This document shows, in pieces, positions 1 to 5,435 of a stretch of 5,435 nucleotides of DNA (positions are counted from its first letter, which is position 1; the number at the start of each line of letters is the position of its first letter). Where the stretch lies: contig DFQX01000041.1 of NCBI GenBank assembly GCA_002381155.1, forward strand, positions 1-5,435, read 5' to 3'. Below the pieces are notes generated by a model, which was not told where the DNA came from, made no database searches, and saw nothing but the letters and a program-made list of their open reading frames with translations. Both the position numbers and the translations under genes were made by a program. This DNA comes from Flavobacteriaceae bacterium UBA3478. Lineage in GTDB: Bacteria; Bacteroidota; Bacteroidia; Flavobacteriales; Flavobacteriaceae.

Positions 1-222
1 TATATCGGATACCTATTCACACCAGAGAAATATCGAAGACAAGGATGGGCTCGACTTTGGTTTCAGAAATTAATAGCAGAGACCGGTTTAAGTAAGTTGT
101 GGTTAACTATTGAAGAAGAACACCTATATGGGTTTTATCAAAAACTAGGGTTTTCTAGTTATTGCAAAGATGAGAATGAAGAAGTGTTACTGTTTGAAGT
201 TAAGCCTCTCGTAGCTCCTTAG
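1..222 (+). CDS. GNAT-family N-acetyltransferase, 3' end only
   Basis: The first reading frame is open from base 1 to a TAG at 220-222 and gives the last 73 residues of a protein whose start lies left of the window. The fragment carries the C-terminal half of the GNAT fold. An acetyl-CoA pyrophosphate-binding loop is visible as YRRQGWAR (residues 11-18 of the fragment), matching the family's R/Q-x-x-G-x-G/A motif A. It is followed by a helix, a beta strand (LWLTIEE) and motif B, YGFYQKLGF (about residues 45-53). GNAT enzymes move an acetyl group from acetyl-CoA to an amine on a small molecule or protein. The substrate cannot be told from this fragment. The gene converges on the MetX-like gene and its last 23 bp overlap that gene's end. 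The family call is strong and the specific function is unknown. Confidence 0.85.
   Translation, partial: YIGYLFTPEKYRRQGWARLWFQKLIAETGLSKLWLTIEEEHLYGFYQKLGFSSYCKDENEEVLLFEVKPLVAP
140..160 (-). terminator. weak candidate terminator for the metY-metX operon
   Basis: Read on the minus strand, about 40 nt past the MetX-like stop codon, the sequence is AACTAG, a 6-nt loop (AAAACC), then CTAGTT running into a stretch of five T. The stem is 6 bp but only two pairs are G-C, and the T run is short. It lies inside the coding sequence of the convergent acetyltransferase, over its motif B codons, so the inverted repeat may be coincidental. No better terminator was seen for this operon inside the window. 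Confidence 0.25.
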
Positions 223-1177
223 CTTGACTCCAAATACCCTTGATTACTGCCGCCACTTGATCGTGTTCGATAAGGAAGGCATCATGGCCATGAAGGGAGT
301 AAATTTTAAAGTGATCGGTAGGTTTTCCCAGAGATCGAAGCGAATTAACCGTTTTATCGTCTTCTGTAGGAATGAAAAGTAAATCAGAGGTAATGCTAAC
401 CACATAGAATTCAGTTTTCACTGAAGCGAAAACAGATTCAAAGGTTTGATCTTCGGGTACGGTGTCAATCTGTCTAAGAATTTGATTCAGATGTCGATAG
501 GCTCTAGCATGAAAGCGAGAGGTAAGGGCATCTCCGTGATAATCAAGCCAAGATTCTACCGCATAATTAGAACTTTTTCTTTCGCGCTGAAATCGCGAAT
601 CGAAAGATTGCGGCGTGCGGTAAGTGAGCATAGCATGTTGACGAGCAAGTTTTAGACCCCACTCAGTTTCTTCTTCTAACAGACGCTCCTGAATGTGACA
701 ATGGGCTATGATCCAATCGGTAGATTTCCAGTCAGTTGCGATAGGAACAAAACGCTTAAAATGGATGTGATTTTGTGCTACCATACTCCAAGCAATTCCA
801 CCGCCGACAGATCCGGCAACAAAAAGGGCTACTTCTGAAATAGATAAGTTTTCTAAACCGGTGAGGAAAATACGTGCAATGTCCGTAGCGGTTAATTGAA
901 TGTCTGCGTCAAAGAAAAATCCGTCATACCCATTACCGGGTATATTAAAACACAATACGGTAGCACGATCTGTATCAATAGCCTTAGCTGAACCCACGAT
1001 GGGCTCCCACCAACCCTTGTCTCCGGTCAGACTAGAGTTGGCAGTAAGCGCGTGGCCGACCAAAATTAGCGGTGCTGACCCTAAGGGCCTACCGAAAACT
1101 TCGTAGCTCAGTGGAAAAGGATCAAGAACCCTTTTATTCACTGTTTCGAAATTACTAATCTCAATCGAACGTAACAT
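200..1177 (-). CDS. metX: MetX-like homoserine O-acyltransferase (alpha/beta hydrolase fold)
   Basis: This 325-residue protein belongs to the homoserine O-acetyltransferase (MetX) branch of alpha/beta hydrolases, which usually acylate homoserine from acetyl-CoA (some from succinyl-CoA) in the cytoplasm. Family marks in order are VGHALTANS (40-48, oxyanion-hole side), KGWWEPIVG (54-62), the CFNIPGNGYDG strand-loop (76-86), the nucleophile elbow AGSVGGG with Ser123, MLTYR (183-187) and RFQRE near 195-199. Asp265 sits in SITSDLLF and His298 in LHGHDAFLIE, completing a Ser-Asp-His triad. The length is at the short end for the family. The ATG at 1175-1177 opens 16 bp after the metY stop, so the two genes are almost surely cotranscribed and share SAM riboswitch control. 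Oddities: the usual RFDANSY helix reads RFHARAY (221-227), and the glycine/arginine-rich loop normally before the Asp strand is missing. The fold is certain and the exact acyl donor is not; a non-biosynthetic hydrolase is less likely given metY next door. Confidence 0.82.
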   Translation of the reverse strand: MLRSIEISNFETVNKRVLDPFPLSYEVFGRPLGSAPLILVGHALTANSSLTGDKGWWEPIVGSAKAIDTDRATVLCFNIPGNGYDGFFFDADIQLTATDIARIFLTGLENLSISEVALFVAGSVGGGIAWSMVAQNHIHFKRFVPIATDWKSTDWIIAHCHIQERLLEEETEWGLKLARQHAMLTYRTPQSFDSRFQRERKSSNYAVESWLDYHGDALTSRFHARAYRHLNQILRQIDTVPEDQTFESVFASVKTEFYVVSITSDLLFIPTEDDKTVNSLRSLGKPTDHFKIYSLHGHDAFLIEHDQVAAVIKGIWSQAKELREA

Positions 1178-1193
1178 ACACTAATATACTTTC

Positions 1194-2468
1194 TTAAGCT
1201 AGAAAGGCTTGTTCTAAATCTGTTTTTAGGTCTTGAAGGTCTTCTAGACCGACCGATAAGCGAATAAGCTCTGGTGTGACCCCAGTAGTTTCTTGCTGCT
1301 TGTCAGTTAACTGCTGGTGTGTGGTAGAAGCCGGATGCACAATGATCGATTTTGAATCTCCGAAATTTGCTGCAATCTTAAAGATTACCGTTGCATCTGC
1401 TACCTTTTTTGCTGCCTCGAAACCTCCCTTTAATCCAAAAGTAACTATACCACTAGCTCCTTTTTGAAGGTATTTCTCAGCTAAGATTTGCTCTCTAGAG
1501 TTTTTGTGACCTGGATAATTTACCCATTCAACCTCGGGTCTACCAGCCAGCCATTCAGCAAGCGCTAATGCGTTCTCGCTGTGTTTTTTGATTCTTATAT
1601 CTAAAGTTTCTAAGCCTTGAATAATTTGAAATGCATTTAGCGGACTGAGCGCTGCTCCGAAATCTCTTAGCCCTTCGATTCGCACCTTAGCAATAAATGC
1701 TGCGGCTCCTAAAGCGTCGTGATAAACTAGACCGTGGTATCCGGGTGAGGGAGTAGTAAACTCATCAAATTTTCCACTAGACCAGTCAAAAGTTCCAGCG
1801 TCAATGATCACTCCACCCAATGCAGTACCATTACCATTGATATACTTAGTGAGAGAATGAATTACAATGTTCGCTCCGTATTTAATTGGATTTAATAATG
1901 CAGGGGTAGGAACCGTGTTATCGACTATTAGAGGAATTTGGTGTCTTTTAGCCACCAAAGAGATGGCCTCAATGTCAAGGATATCCAACTTTGGATTTCC
2001 AATCGATTCAAGAAAAACCGCACGAGTATTCTCTGTTACGGCATCTTCAAAGTTTTGAATCTCTGATGGGTCAACAAAAGTTGTAGTAATTCCTAACCTC
2101 GGCAAGGTTACCGCTAGTAAATTATACGTACCCCCATAGACACTGTTAGACGCTACGATGTGGTCTCCCTGCTTCAATAAAACCTGAAGGGTTGTTGCAA
2201 CGGCAGAAGTTCCCGAAGCAGTTACTACGGCTCCAATTCCTCCTTCAAGAGTCGCGAGACGTTCCTCTAGAATAGCATTGGTAGGATTTGTGAGGCGAGT
2301 ATAGATATTACCTGCTTCACTGAGGTTGAACAATGCGGCAGCATGATCTGAAGAATCAAATCGATAAGCCGTGGTTTGGTAAATGGGCACGGCTACTGTT
2401 TTACCATGCTGATTGAGATTGTGCCCTGCGGTTAAAGCGCTAGTGGCGAATTGGTGTTGTGCACTCAT
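1194..2468 (-). CDS. metY: O-acetylhomoserine sulfhydrylase (PLP-dependent)
   Basis: This 424-residue cytoplasmic enzyme belongs to the Cys/Met metabolism PLP family (fold type I). It catalyses O-acetylhomoserine + sulfide to homocysteine + acetate, the direct-sulfhydrylation route to methionine. Visible motifs are YTRLTNPT (56-63, phosphate-binding Tyr and Arg from the neighbouring subunit), SGTSA (85-89), SVYGGTYNL with the ring-stacking Tyr111, VDNT with Asp183 (pyridine nitrogen), SLTKYINGNG with Lys208 (Schiff base), and IRLSVGLE near the end with Arg403 (substrate carboxylate). The length and the long segment after Lys208 (about 225-280) fit MetY rather than the shorter MetB/MetC/MetZ enzymes of about 380-400 residues. 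The ATG at 2466-2468 gives the full expected N-terminus; no Shine-Dalgarno is visible, only an A-rich run, as is usual in Bacteroidota. It is first in the operon with the MetX-like gene and lies behind a SAM-I riboswitch. Minor sulfhydrylation of O-acetylserine is possible in this family. Confidence 0.95.
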   Translation of the reverse strand: MSAQHQFATSALTAGHNLNQHGKTVAVPIYQTTAYRFDSSDHAAALFNLSEAGNIYTRLTNPTNAILEERLATLEGGIGAVVTASGTSAVATTLQVLLKQGDHIVASNSVYGGTYNLLAVTLPRLGITTTFVDPSEIQNFEDAVTENTRAVFLESIGNPKLDILDIEAISLVAKRHQIPLIVDNTVPTPALLNPIKYGANIVIHSLTKYINGNGTALGGVIIDAGTFDWSSGKFDEFTTPSPGYHGLVYHDALGAAAFIAKVRIEGLRDFGAALSPLNAFQIIQGLETLDIRIKKHSENALALAEWLAGRPEVEWVNYPGHKNSREQILAEKYLQKGASGIVTFGLKGGFEAAKKVADATVIFKIAANFGDSKSIIVHPASTTHQQLTDKQQETTGVTPELIRLSVGLEDLQDLKTDLEQAFLA

Positions 2469-2480
2469 TACGATGTAATT
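2467..2480 (-). promoter_or_regulatory. metY start-region inverted repeat and long-range complement
   Basis: In the minus-strand transcript the bases just before and into the metY start codon can form a small hairpin, ATTAC-ATC-GTAAT (2479-2467), which takes in the A and U of the AUG. The same segment, AATTACATCGT (2480-2470), is complementary over 11 positions (one G-U) to ATGATGTAATT (2658-2648), the 5' flank of riboswitch helix P1. Either pairing would cover a start region that lacks a Shine-Dalgarno and would be expected to work best unpaired. The complementarity is seen directly; any role in translation control is inference. Confidence 0.35.
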
Positions 2481-2513
2481 TTTTTTAGGTTAAATAATAA
2501 TGAGGCAACTGCT

Positions 2514-2550
2514 AAAAAGAAAAGATGGATAGCCGAAGTGGCTTAGCATC
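2514..2550 (-). terminator. riboswitch expression platform: attenuator hairpin
   Basis: Directly after the aptamer, on the minus strand, a hairpin spans 2550-2524: GATG pairs with CATC at the base, there is a 3x3 internal loop (CTA facing TAT), then AGCC pairs with GGCT around the loop ACTTC. It is followed by the T-rich run TTTTCTTTTT (2523-2514). This is the right position and form for a SAM-dependent intrinsic terminator that would stop transcription about 45 nt before the metY start. The stem is imperfect, so termination may be partial. The 5' arm contains TGCTAAG (2548-2542), which can alternatively pair with CTTAGCA inside the aptamer and so act as an antiterminator. Confidence 0.6.
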
Positions 2551-2650
2551 GTTATCTCTCCCAATTGGGGTAGAATTTAGCACCTTCTCGAAGATCGAGG
2601 GTTGCTAAGGCTTCATAGGGTCTATTCCCTTCACCTTTCTTGATAACAAT
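2548..2650 (-). promoter_or_regulatory. SAM-I (S-box) riboswitch aptamer upstream of metY-metX
   Basis: The minus strand carries the SAM-I aptamer in full (Rfam family RF00162). P1 is GTTATC (2647-2642) with GATAAC (2556-2551), extended by three outer pairs including one G-U. P2a is AAGG (2637-2634) with CCTT (2610-2607), and the kink-turn has GGTGA on one side and ATGAAG on the other. P2b is AGGG/CCCT closing the loop AATAGA (2626-2621). P3 is AGC-A-ACC (2606-2600) with GGTGCT (2584-2579), topped by CTCGA/TCGAG. P4 is CCC-AATT-GGG. The conserved GCAACC and GGTGCTAA segments are intact. The loop TAGA (2624-2621) pairs with TCTA (2574-2571) to make the pseudoknot, where many S-boxes have CTGG/CCAG. 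SAM binding is expected to lower expression of the two methionine genes downstream. Confidence 0.95.
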
Positions 2651-2672
2651 TACATCATGTGAATGAACGCTG

Positions 2673-2703
2673 CAAAGATGAGATGGGCATCTGAAATAAA
2701 CAA
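2673..2703 (-). promoter_or_regulatory. candidate promoter for the riboswitch-metY-metX transcript
   Basis: On the minus strand, TTG at 2703-2701 lies 20 bp before CATCTTTG at 2680-2673. This matches the Bacteroidota housekeeping pattern (-33 TTG, then about 17-23 bp, then TAnnTTTG) except for one base in the -7 box (C for T). Transcription would begin near 2667-2669, about 20 nt before riboswitch helix P1, which is the expected place. It lies past the end of ppc, so the methionine operon probably has its own start. Such short motifs also occur by chance. Confidence 0.45.
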
Positions 2704-2758
2704 CTCTTTCTAAGAAGAAATTGAAAATATCACAAAATACCAGGCGAGTGTAGGGTCC

Positions 2759-5335
2759 TTATGCCGAGTTACGACTAGCGTTAATATTACCAAACATCGA
2801 GCGAGTAACCATCTTCTCAAAGAGTTGCTTTTCCTCGTTATTGTTGGTTTTACTAACTCTATTTAGTGCATATTGCTGTATCGTAAGTAGAGGTTGAACA
2901 ATACCTTCTCTAATTTCAATTGAAGCCTTACCTGCCTTTTCATTTTGCATGAGCTGTTCAAAACCTGTGAGCTCAAGAAGTAACTCCTTAGACTTGAGAT
3001 ACTCCTGATGAATCAGCTTCCAGAAATCTCCATAGACAGGGTCTTCAGACATATACGAAGTGAGGTCAAAGAATGACTTTTTAAGACTCATCATAGAATT
3101 TGCAATCAGTGTTCTGAAGTAAGCATTGCTCTTGTATAGTGATTGAACATGATCGAATCTGCCGCTATCCTTGAAAGCTTGAAGTGCCGTTCCTACTCCA
3201 AAAAATCCAGGAACATTTTGTTTTAGTTGGCTCCAACTACCTACAAATGGAATTGCGCGAAGATCCTCAAAAGCTAACTCCTTTTCACCTCCTCGCTTGG
3301 CGGGGCGGCTACCGATATTCGTTTTAGCATAATAAGGTAGTGTGGTCATTTCTTGTAGATAAGGCAAGAACTTATCGTGTGCTTTGAAGGCTTGATAAGC
3401 TCGGTAGCTTAAGTCAGCCAATTCTTCGATAGTGGCGCGATCTGAGTCACTTAAATTGTTCTGACCTTTATTGGTCAATTGATTTTTAATACCTGAACTA
3501 AGTAATTGCTCAAGGTTATATTGGGAAGACTCTAAAGTTCCGAAATTAGAACTAATCGTTTGTCCCTGAACAGTTAGTTGAATATCATCAGCCTGAATAT
3601 CCTCACTCATCGAAGCATAAAATTCATGAGTTCGACCCCCTCCACGAGCAGGAGGGCCTCCTCTACCATCAAAGAAGGCAACCGATATGCCATTCTCTGT
3701 AGAAACCTTACTAAGTGCCTCCTTAGCCTTATAGATTCCCCAGTTCGCCATAAGGTATCCGCCATCTTTGGTTCCGTCAGAGAAACCTAACATGATCGTC
3801 TGCTTATTTCTTCTAGTTTCTAAATGAGCTGCATATTCCGTAATTGAATAGAATGCACTCATAATTTGAGGAGCCGCATTTAAATCGTCGATAGTTTCGA
3901 AAAGAGGAATGAAATCTACGGTCGGATGCTCCCAGTCACACATACGAACGAGCGCATAAAGTTGAAGTAAATGCTCTAGCGATTGGCAATTACTGATGAT
4001 GTATCGATTGGCTCCAAGCTCTCCGTTTTCAGCCTGAATTTGCTTCATTACATAGATTGAATCAATCGTCTGAGCAGTGATTGAATCTGCATCAAACCAG
4101 CTTGACGACACCGATCCTTTTAAACCGATGAGTACTTGGTATTTCTCTTCTAAACTCAGTTCAGCATAGGGTTTAGAAGGCAGATTTTCAATATGAGCGG
4201 TTGCCATTGGATGATTGATAATCTCAGCAAACACCGCTTCATGAATCCTAGAATCTTGACGTAGATCAAGGCTAGCGAAATGATATCCGAATAGCTTCAC
4301 TTTTTGGATGAGATCTAGTACAAGATCTTCATATAAACCACTGTGTTTCTCCTTGATTTCTAGGTGTATCGATTGTAATTCAGCCTCTAATTCTTCTAGA
4401 GATAACGATGGGAGCTCTGGAAAAAATAAGGTATGATACATTCTTGTTTCAAGCTCTTCTACTCGTTCTAAAATACCCTTAAAGGTCAATCGGGTTTTTA
4501 AATCTCGAATCTCCCTGTAATAATTGCGCTGAATATGATGTCTAAGTGTTTGAGCAGTCTTCATAGTAATCTCTGAGGTTACAAAGGGGTTACCATCGCG
4601 ATCTCCCCCTGGCCAGAATCCGAAATCAAATAAACGATGCTCGATTACTTTGTTGTCAAAGAAGTTCTTTCTGAGGTAATTAACAATCGATCCTGCAGAG
4701 TGATAAAAAACATTCTCTAGATACCAAATGAGCCCATTCGCCTCATCGAGCGGTGAAGGCTTTGCCTTATTATAAAAAGGAGTAAGACCTAACTGATCAA
4801 GTAATTGCTTAATATCATCAATGTCATTACGCTTAACAGCTACAGAAAGTGATCGAATAATACCTAACACACTATTCGGATAGAACTGGGTAGGGTGAGC
4901 TGTGAGTACAACACGAACGGCAAACCGCTCTAAATACTCGAGAAGATCTTCGTATTTGTTATTGTTCTGAGCCTCTTCTTTAATGTAACGAAGGGTACCT
5001 CTACCGTGCATATTATTCACGTATGAGAACCCAGCATCCTCAATAGCGTCAAAAAGCACCACCTGCCTTTCGATATATTTAATAAAGGAGAATAGTAAAT
5101 CGTTGCGATCTTTTTCTCCGATGTCTTTCAAATAGGTATCAAAAAAGTTCGTTACAATTTGATTGGGACTAAGTCCAGCTGCAAATCCTTCTTTACAAGT
5201 TTCTGCAAAAAGTGGAAGTAATAGAGCAGTGTTTTTAATACTCGGAAAAGGGAGCGTTAAAAACAGACTATTATAAATCTGAAACTTAGACTTAACTACT
5301 TCATTAAAGCGCTCAATTTGAGGTCTTCTGGCCAT
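2759..5335 (-). CDS. ppc: phosphoenolpyruvate carboxylase
   Basis: This 858-residue cytoplasmic enzyme converts phosphoenolpyruvate and bicarbonate to oxaloacetate and phosphate, refilling the TCA cycle and feeding aspartate-family synthesis. It is complete and slightly shorter than the E. coli enzyme (883). Landmarks in order are VLTAHPTQ with catalytic His147, GGDRDGNP (243-250), LDLRQDS with Arg359, PLFETIDDL with metal ligand Glu480, GFSDGTKDGG with metal ligand Asp520, the glycine loop FFDGRGGPPARGGG (554-567; Arg558 and Arg564 match E. coli Arg581 and Arg587), GSRPAKRGG with Arg677, and LRAIP with Arg693. The four E. coli aspartate-inhibitor contacts appear kept (Arg564, Lys752 or Lys753, Arg809 and Asn856 in the terminal RNSA), so feedback inhibition by aspartate or malate is plausible. 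The glycine loop has Asp556 where E. coli has His579. The ATG at 5333-5335 gives the usual N-terminus. It lies upstream of and codirectional with the methionine operon, with no clear terminator between them. Confidence 0.97.
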   Translation of the reverse strand: MARRPQIERFNEVVKSKFQIYNSLFLTLPFPSIKNTALLLPLFAETCKEGFAAGLSPNQIVTNFFDTYLKDIGEKDRNDLLFSFIKYIERQVVLFDAIEDAGFSYVNNMHGRGTLRYIKEEAQNNNKYEDLLEYLERFAVRVVLTAHPTQFYPNSVLGIIRSLSVAVKRNDIDDIKQLLDQLGLTPFYNKAKPSPLDEANGLIWYLENVFYHSAGSIVNYLRKNFFDNKVIEHRLFDFGFWPGGDRDGNPFVTSEITMKTAQTLRHHIQRNYYREIRDLKTRLTFKGILERVEELETRMYHTLFFPELPSLSLEELEAELQSIHLEIKEKHSGLYEDLVLDLIQKVKLFGYHFASLDLRQDSRIHEAVFAEIINHPMATAHIENLPSKPYAELSLEEKYQVLIGLKGSVSSSWFDADSITAQTIDSIYVMKQIQAENGELGANRYIISNCQSLEHLLQLYALVRMCDWEHPTVDFIPLFETIDDLNAAPQIMSAFYSITEYAAHLETRRNKQTIMLGFSDGTKDGGYLMANWGIYKAKEALSKVSTENGISVAFFDGRGGPPARGGGRTHEFYASMSEDIQADDIQLTVQGQTISSNFGTLESSQYNLEQLLSSGIKNQLTNKGQNNLSDSDRATIEELADLSYRAYQAFKAHDKFLPYLQEMTTLPYYAKTNIGSRPAKRGGEKELAFEDLRAIPFVGSWSQLKQNVPGFFGVGTALQAFKDSGRFDHVQSLYKSNAYFRTLIANSMMSLKKSFFDLTSYMSEDPVYGDFWKLIHQEYLKSKELLLELTGFEQLMQNEKAGKASIEIREGIVQPLLTIQQYALNRVSKTNNNEEKQLFEKMVTRSMFGNINASRNSA

Positions 5336-5349
5336 TTCGTGATTTTTGA

Positions 5350-5383
5350 TTGATGCAAGGGTACTAAAATATAGTTAACTTTG
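5350..5383 (+). promoter_or_regulatory. candidate rightward promoter, divergent from ppc
   Basis: On the + strand TAACTTTG (5376-5383) is an exact match to the Bacteroidota -7 box TAnnTTTG. A TTG at 5350-5352 lies 23 bp upstream, at the long end of the accepted spacing. Transcription would start near 5388-5390 and run rightward out of the window, giving a leader of roughly 33 nt to the candidate ATG at 5422. It overlaps the candidate ppc promoter on the other strand. Confidence 0.4.
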
Positions 5384-5388
5384 ACAAA
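5356..5388 (-). promoter_or_regulatory. candidate ppc promoter
   Basis: On the minus strand TTTG (5388-5385) is followed after 21 bp by TACCCTTG (5363-5356), one base away from the Bacteroidota -7 box TAnnTTTG. A start near 5350 would leave a leader of about 15 nt before the ppc ATG. An alternative -7 box is TATATTTT (about 5372-5365), but it has no TTG at a suitable distance. No riboswitch or clear operator is seen in the 100 bp before ppc. Confidence 0.35.
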
Positions 5389-5421
5389 AAACCCAGACAT
5401 GGCTAACAAAATTGAAATAAA

Positions 5422-5435
5422 ATGAAGCTTCTTAT
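5422..5435 (+). CDS. possible start of a rightward gene, cut by the window edge
   Basis: An ATG at 5422-5424 opens a frame reading MKLL before the window ends. It follows an A-rich segment (GAAATAAA) of the kind that precedes Bacteroidota start codons, and it lies about 33 nt after the predicted start of the rightward promoter candidate. MK followed by leucines is a common beginning of signal peptides, so an exported protein is possible. Four codons cannot show function or even prove a gene. An earlier ATG at 5399 gives only eight codons (MANKIEIK) before a TGA, so it is not the start of a longer protein. Confidence 0.3.

Noticed and set aside
211..225. AGCT-CCTT-AGCT repeat at the acetyltransferase stop as its terminator
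   Set aside because: The stem is only 4 bp, each arm is itself palindromic, and no T run follows.
446..655. Open frame of 69 codons on the + strand inside the MetX-like gene
   Set aside because: It lies wholly antisense to a gene with clear family motifs, its product resembles nothing, and it has no promoter or start signal of note. The similar frames at 900-1106, 1276-1467, 1867-2058 and 3578-3790 were rejected for the same reason.
2707..2720. Inverted repeat TTTCT-TCTT-AGAAA (minus strand) after ppc, as a ppc terminator
   Set aside because: The 5-bp stem has only one G-C pair and is not followed by a T run, so it is too weak to call.
2724..2740. GGTATTTTGTG on the minus strand as a metY promoter -7 box
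   Set aside because: It is one base short of TAnnTTTG and no TTG sits at a suitable distance; the 2673-2703 pair fits better.
5381..5386. TTGACA on the + strand as a sigma-70 type -35 box
   Set aside because: No -10-like sequence lies about 17 bp downstream, and it overlaps the Bacteroidota-type -7 box TAACTTTG.
5399..5425. Short frame MANKIEIK on the + strand as a leader peptide
   Set aside because: It has only eight codons, no regulatory codon pattern and no attenuator structure visible before the window ends.

Overview
The window looks like chromosomal DNA from a low-to-moderate GC member of the Bacteroidota. The evidence is the phosphoenolpyruvate carboxylase variant (an FFDGRGGPPARGGG glycine loop, which I recall from that phylum), A-rich start regions without Shine-Dalgarno sequences, and promoter-like sites that fit the Bacteroidota -33 TTG / -7 TAnnTTTG pattern. 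No mobile element, CRISPR array, rRNA or tRNA was seen.

Layout from left to right: (1) the 3' end of a GNAT N-acetyltransferase gene on the + strand (1-222). (2) Convergent to it and overlapping it by 23 bp, a two-gene methionine operon on the minus strand: metY (O-acetylhomoserine sulfhydrylase, 1194-2468), then after 16 bp a MetX-like homoserine O-acyltransferase (200-1177). (3) A 290-bp gap between ppc and metY (2469-2758), most of it a clear SAM-I (S-box) riboswitch with a terminator-like expression platform, preceded by a candidate promoter. (4) ppc, phosphoenolpyruvate carboxylase, on the minus strand (2759-5335). (5) A 100-bp right edge with overlapping, divergent promoter candidates and possibly the first four codons (MKLL) of a rightward gene.

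How the parts fit: Ppc makes oxaloacetate, the precursor of aspartate and so of homoserine. MetX acylates homoserine and MetY replaces the acyl group with sulfide to give homocysteine, the direct precursor of methionine and SAM. SAM then shuts the metY-metX leader through the riboswitch. The most interesting material is in the riboswitch leader. A downstream repeat of TGCTAAG can invade the aptamer as an apparent antiterminator, and an 11-bp long-range complement links the 5' flank of P1 to the metY start region. The proteins are otherwise recognisable metabolic enzymes, though the MetX homologue departs from the usual family at several substrate-pocket motifs. I see no convincing new multi-gene system here.
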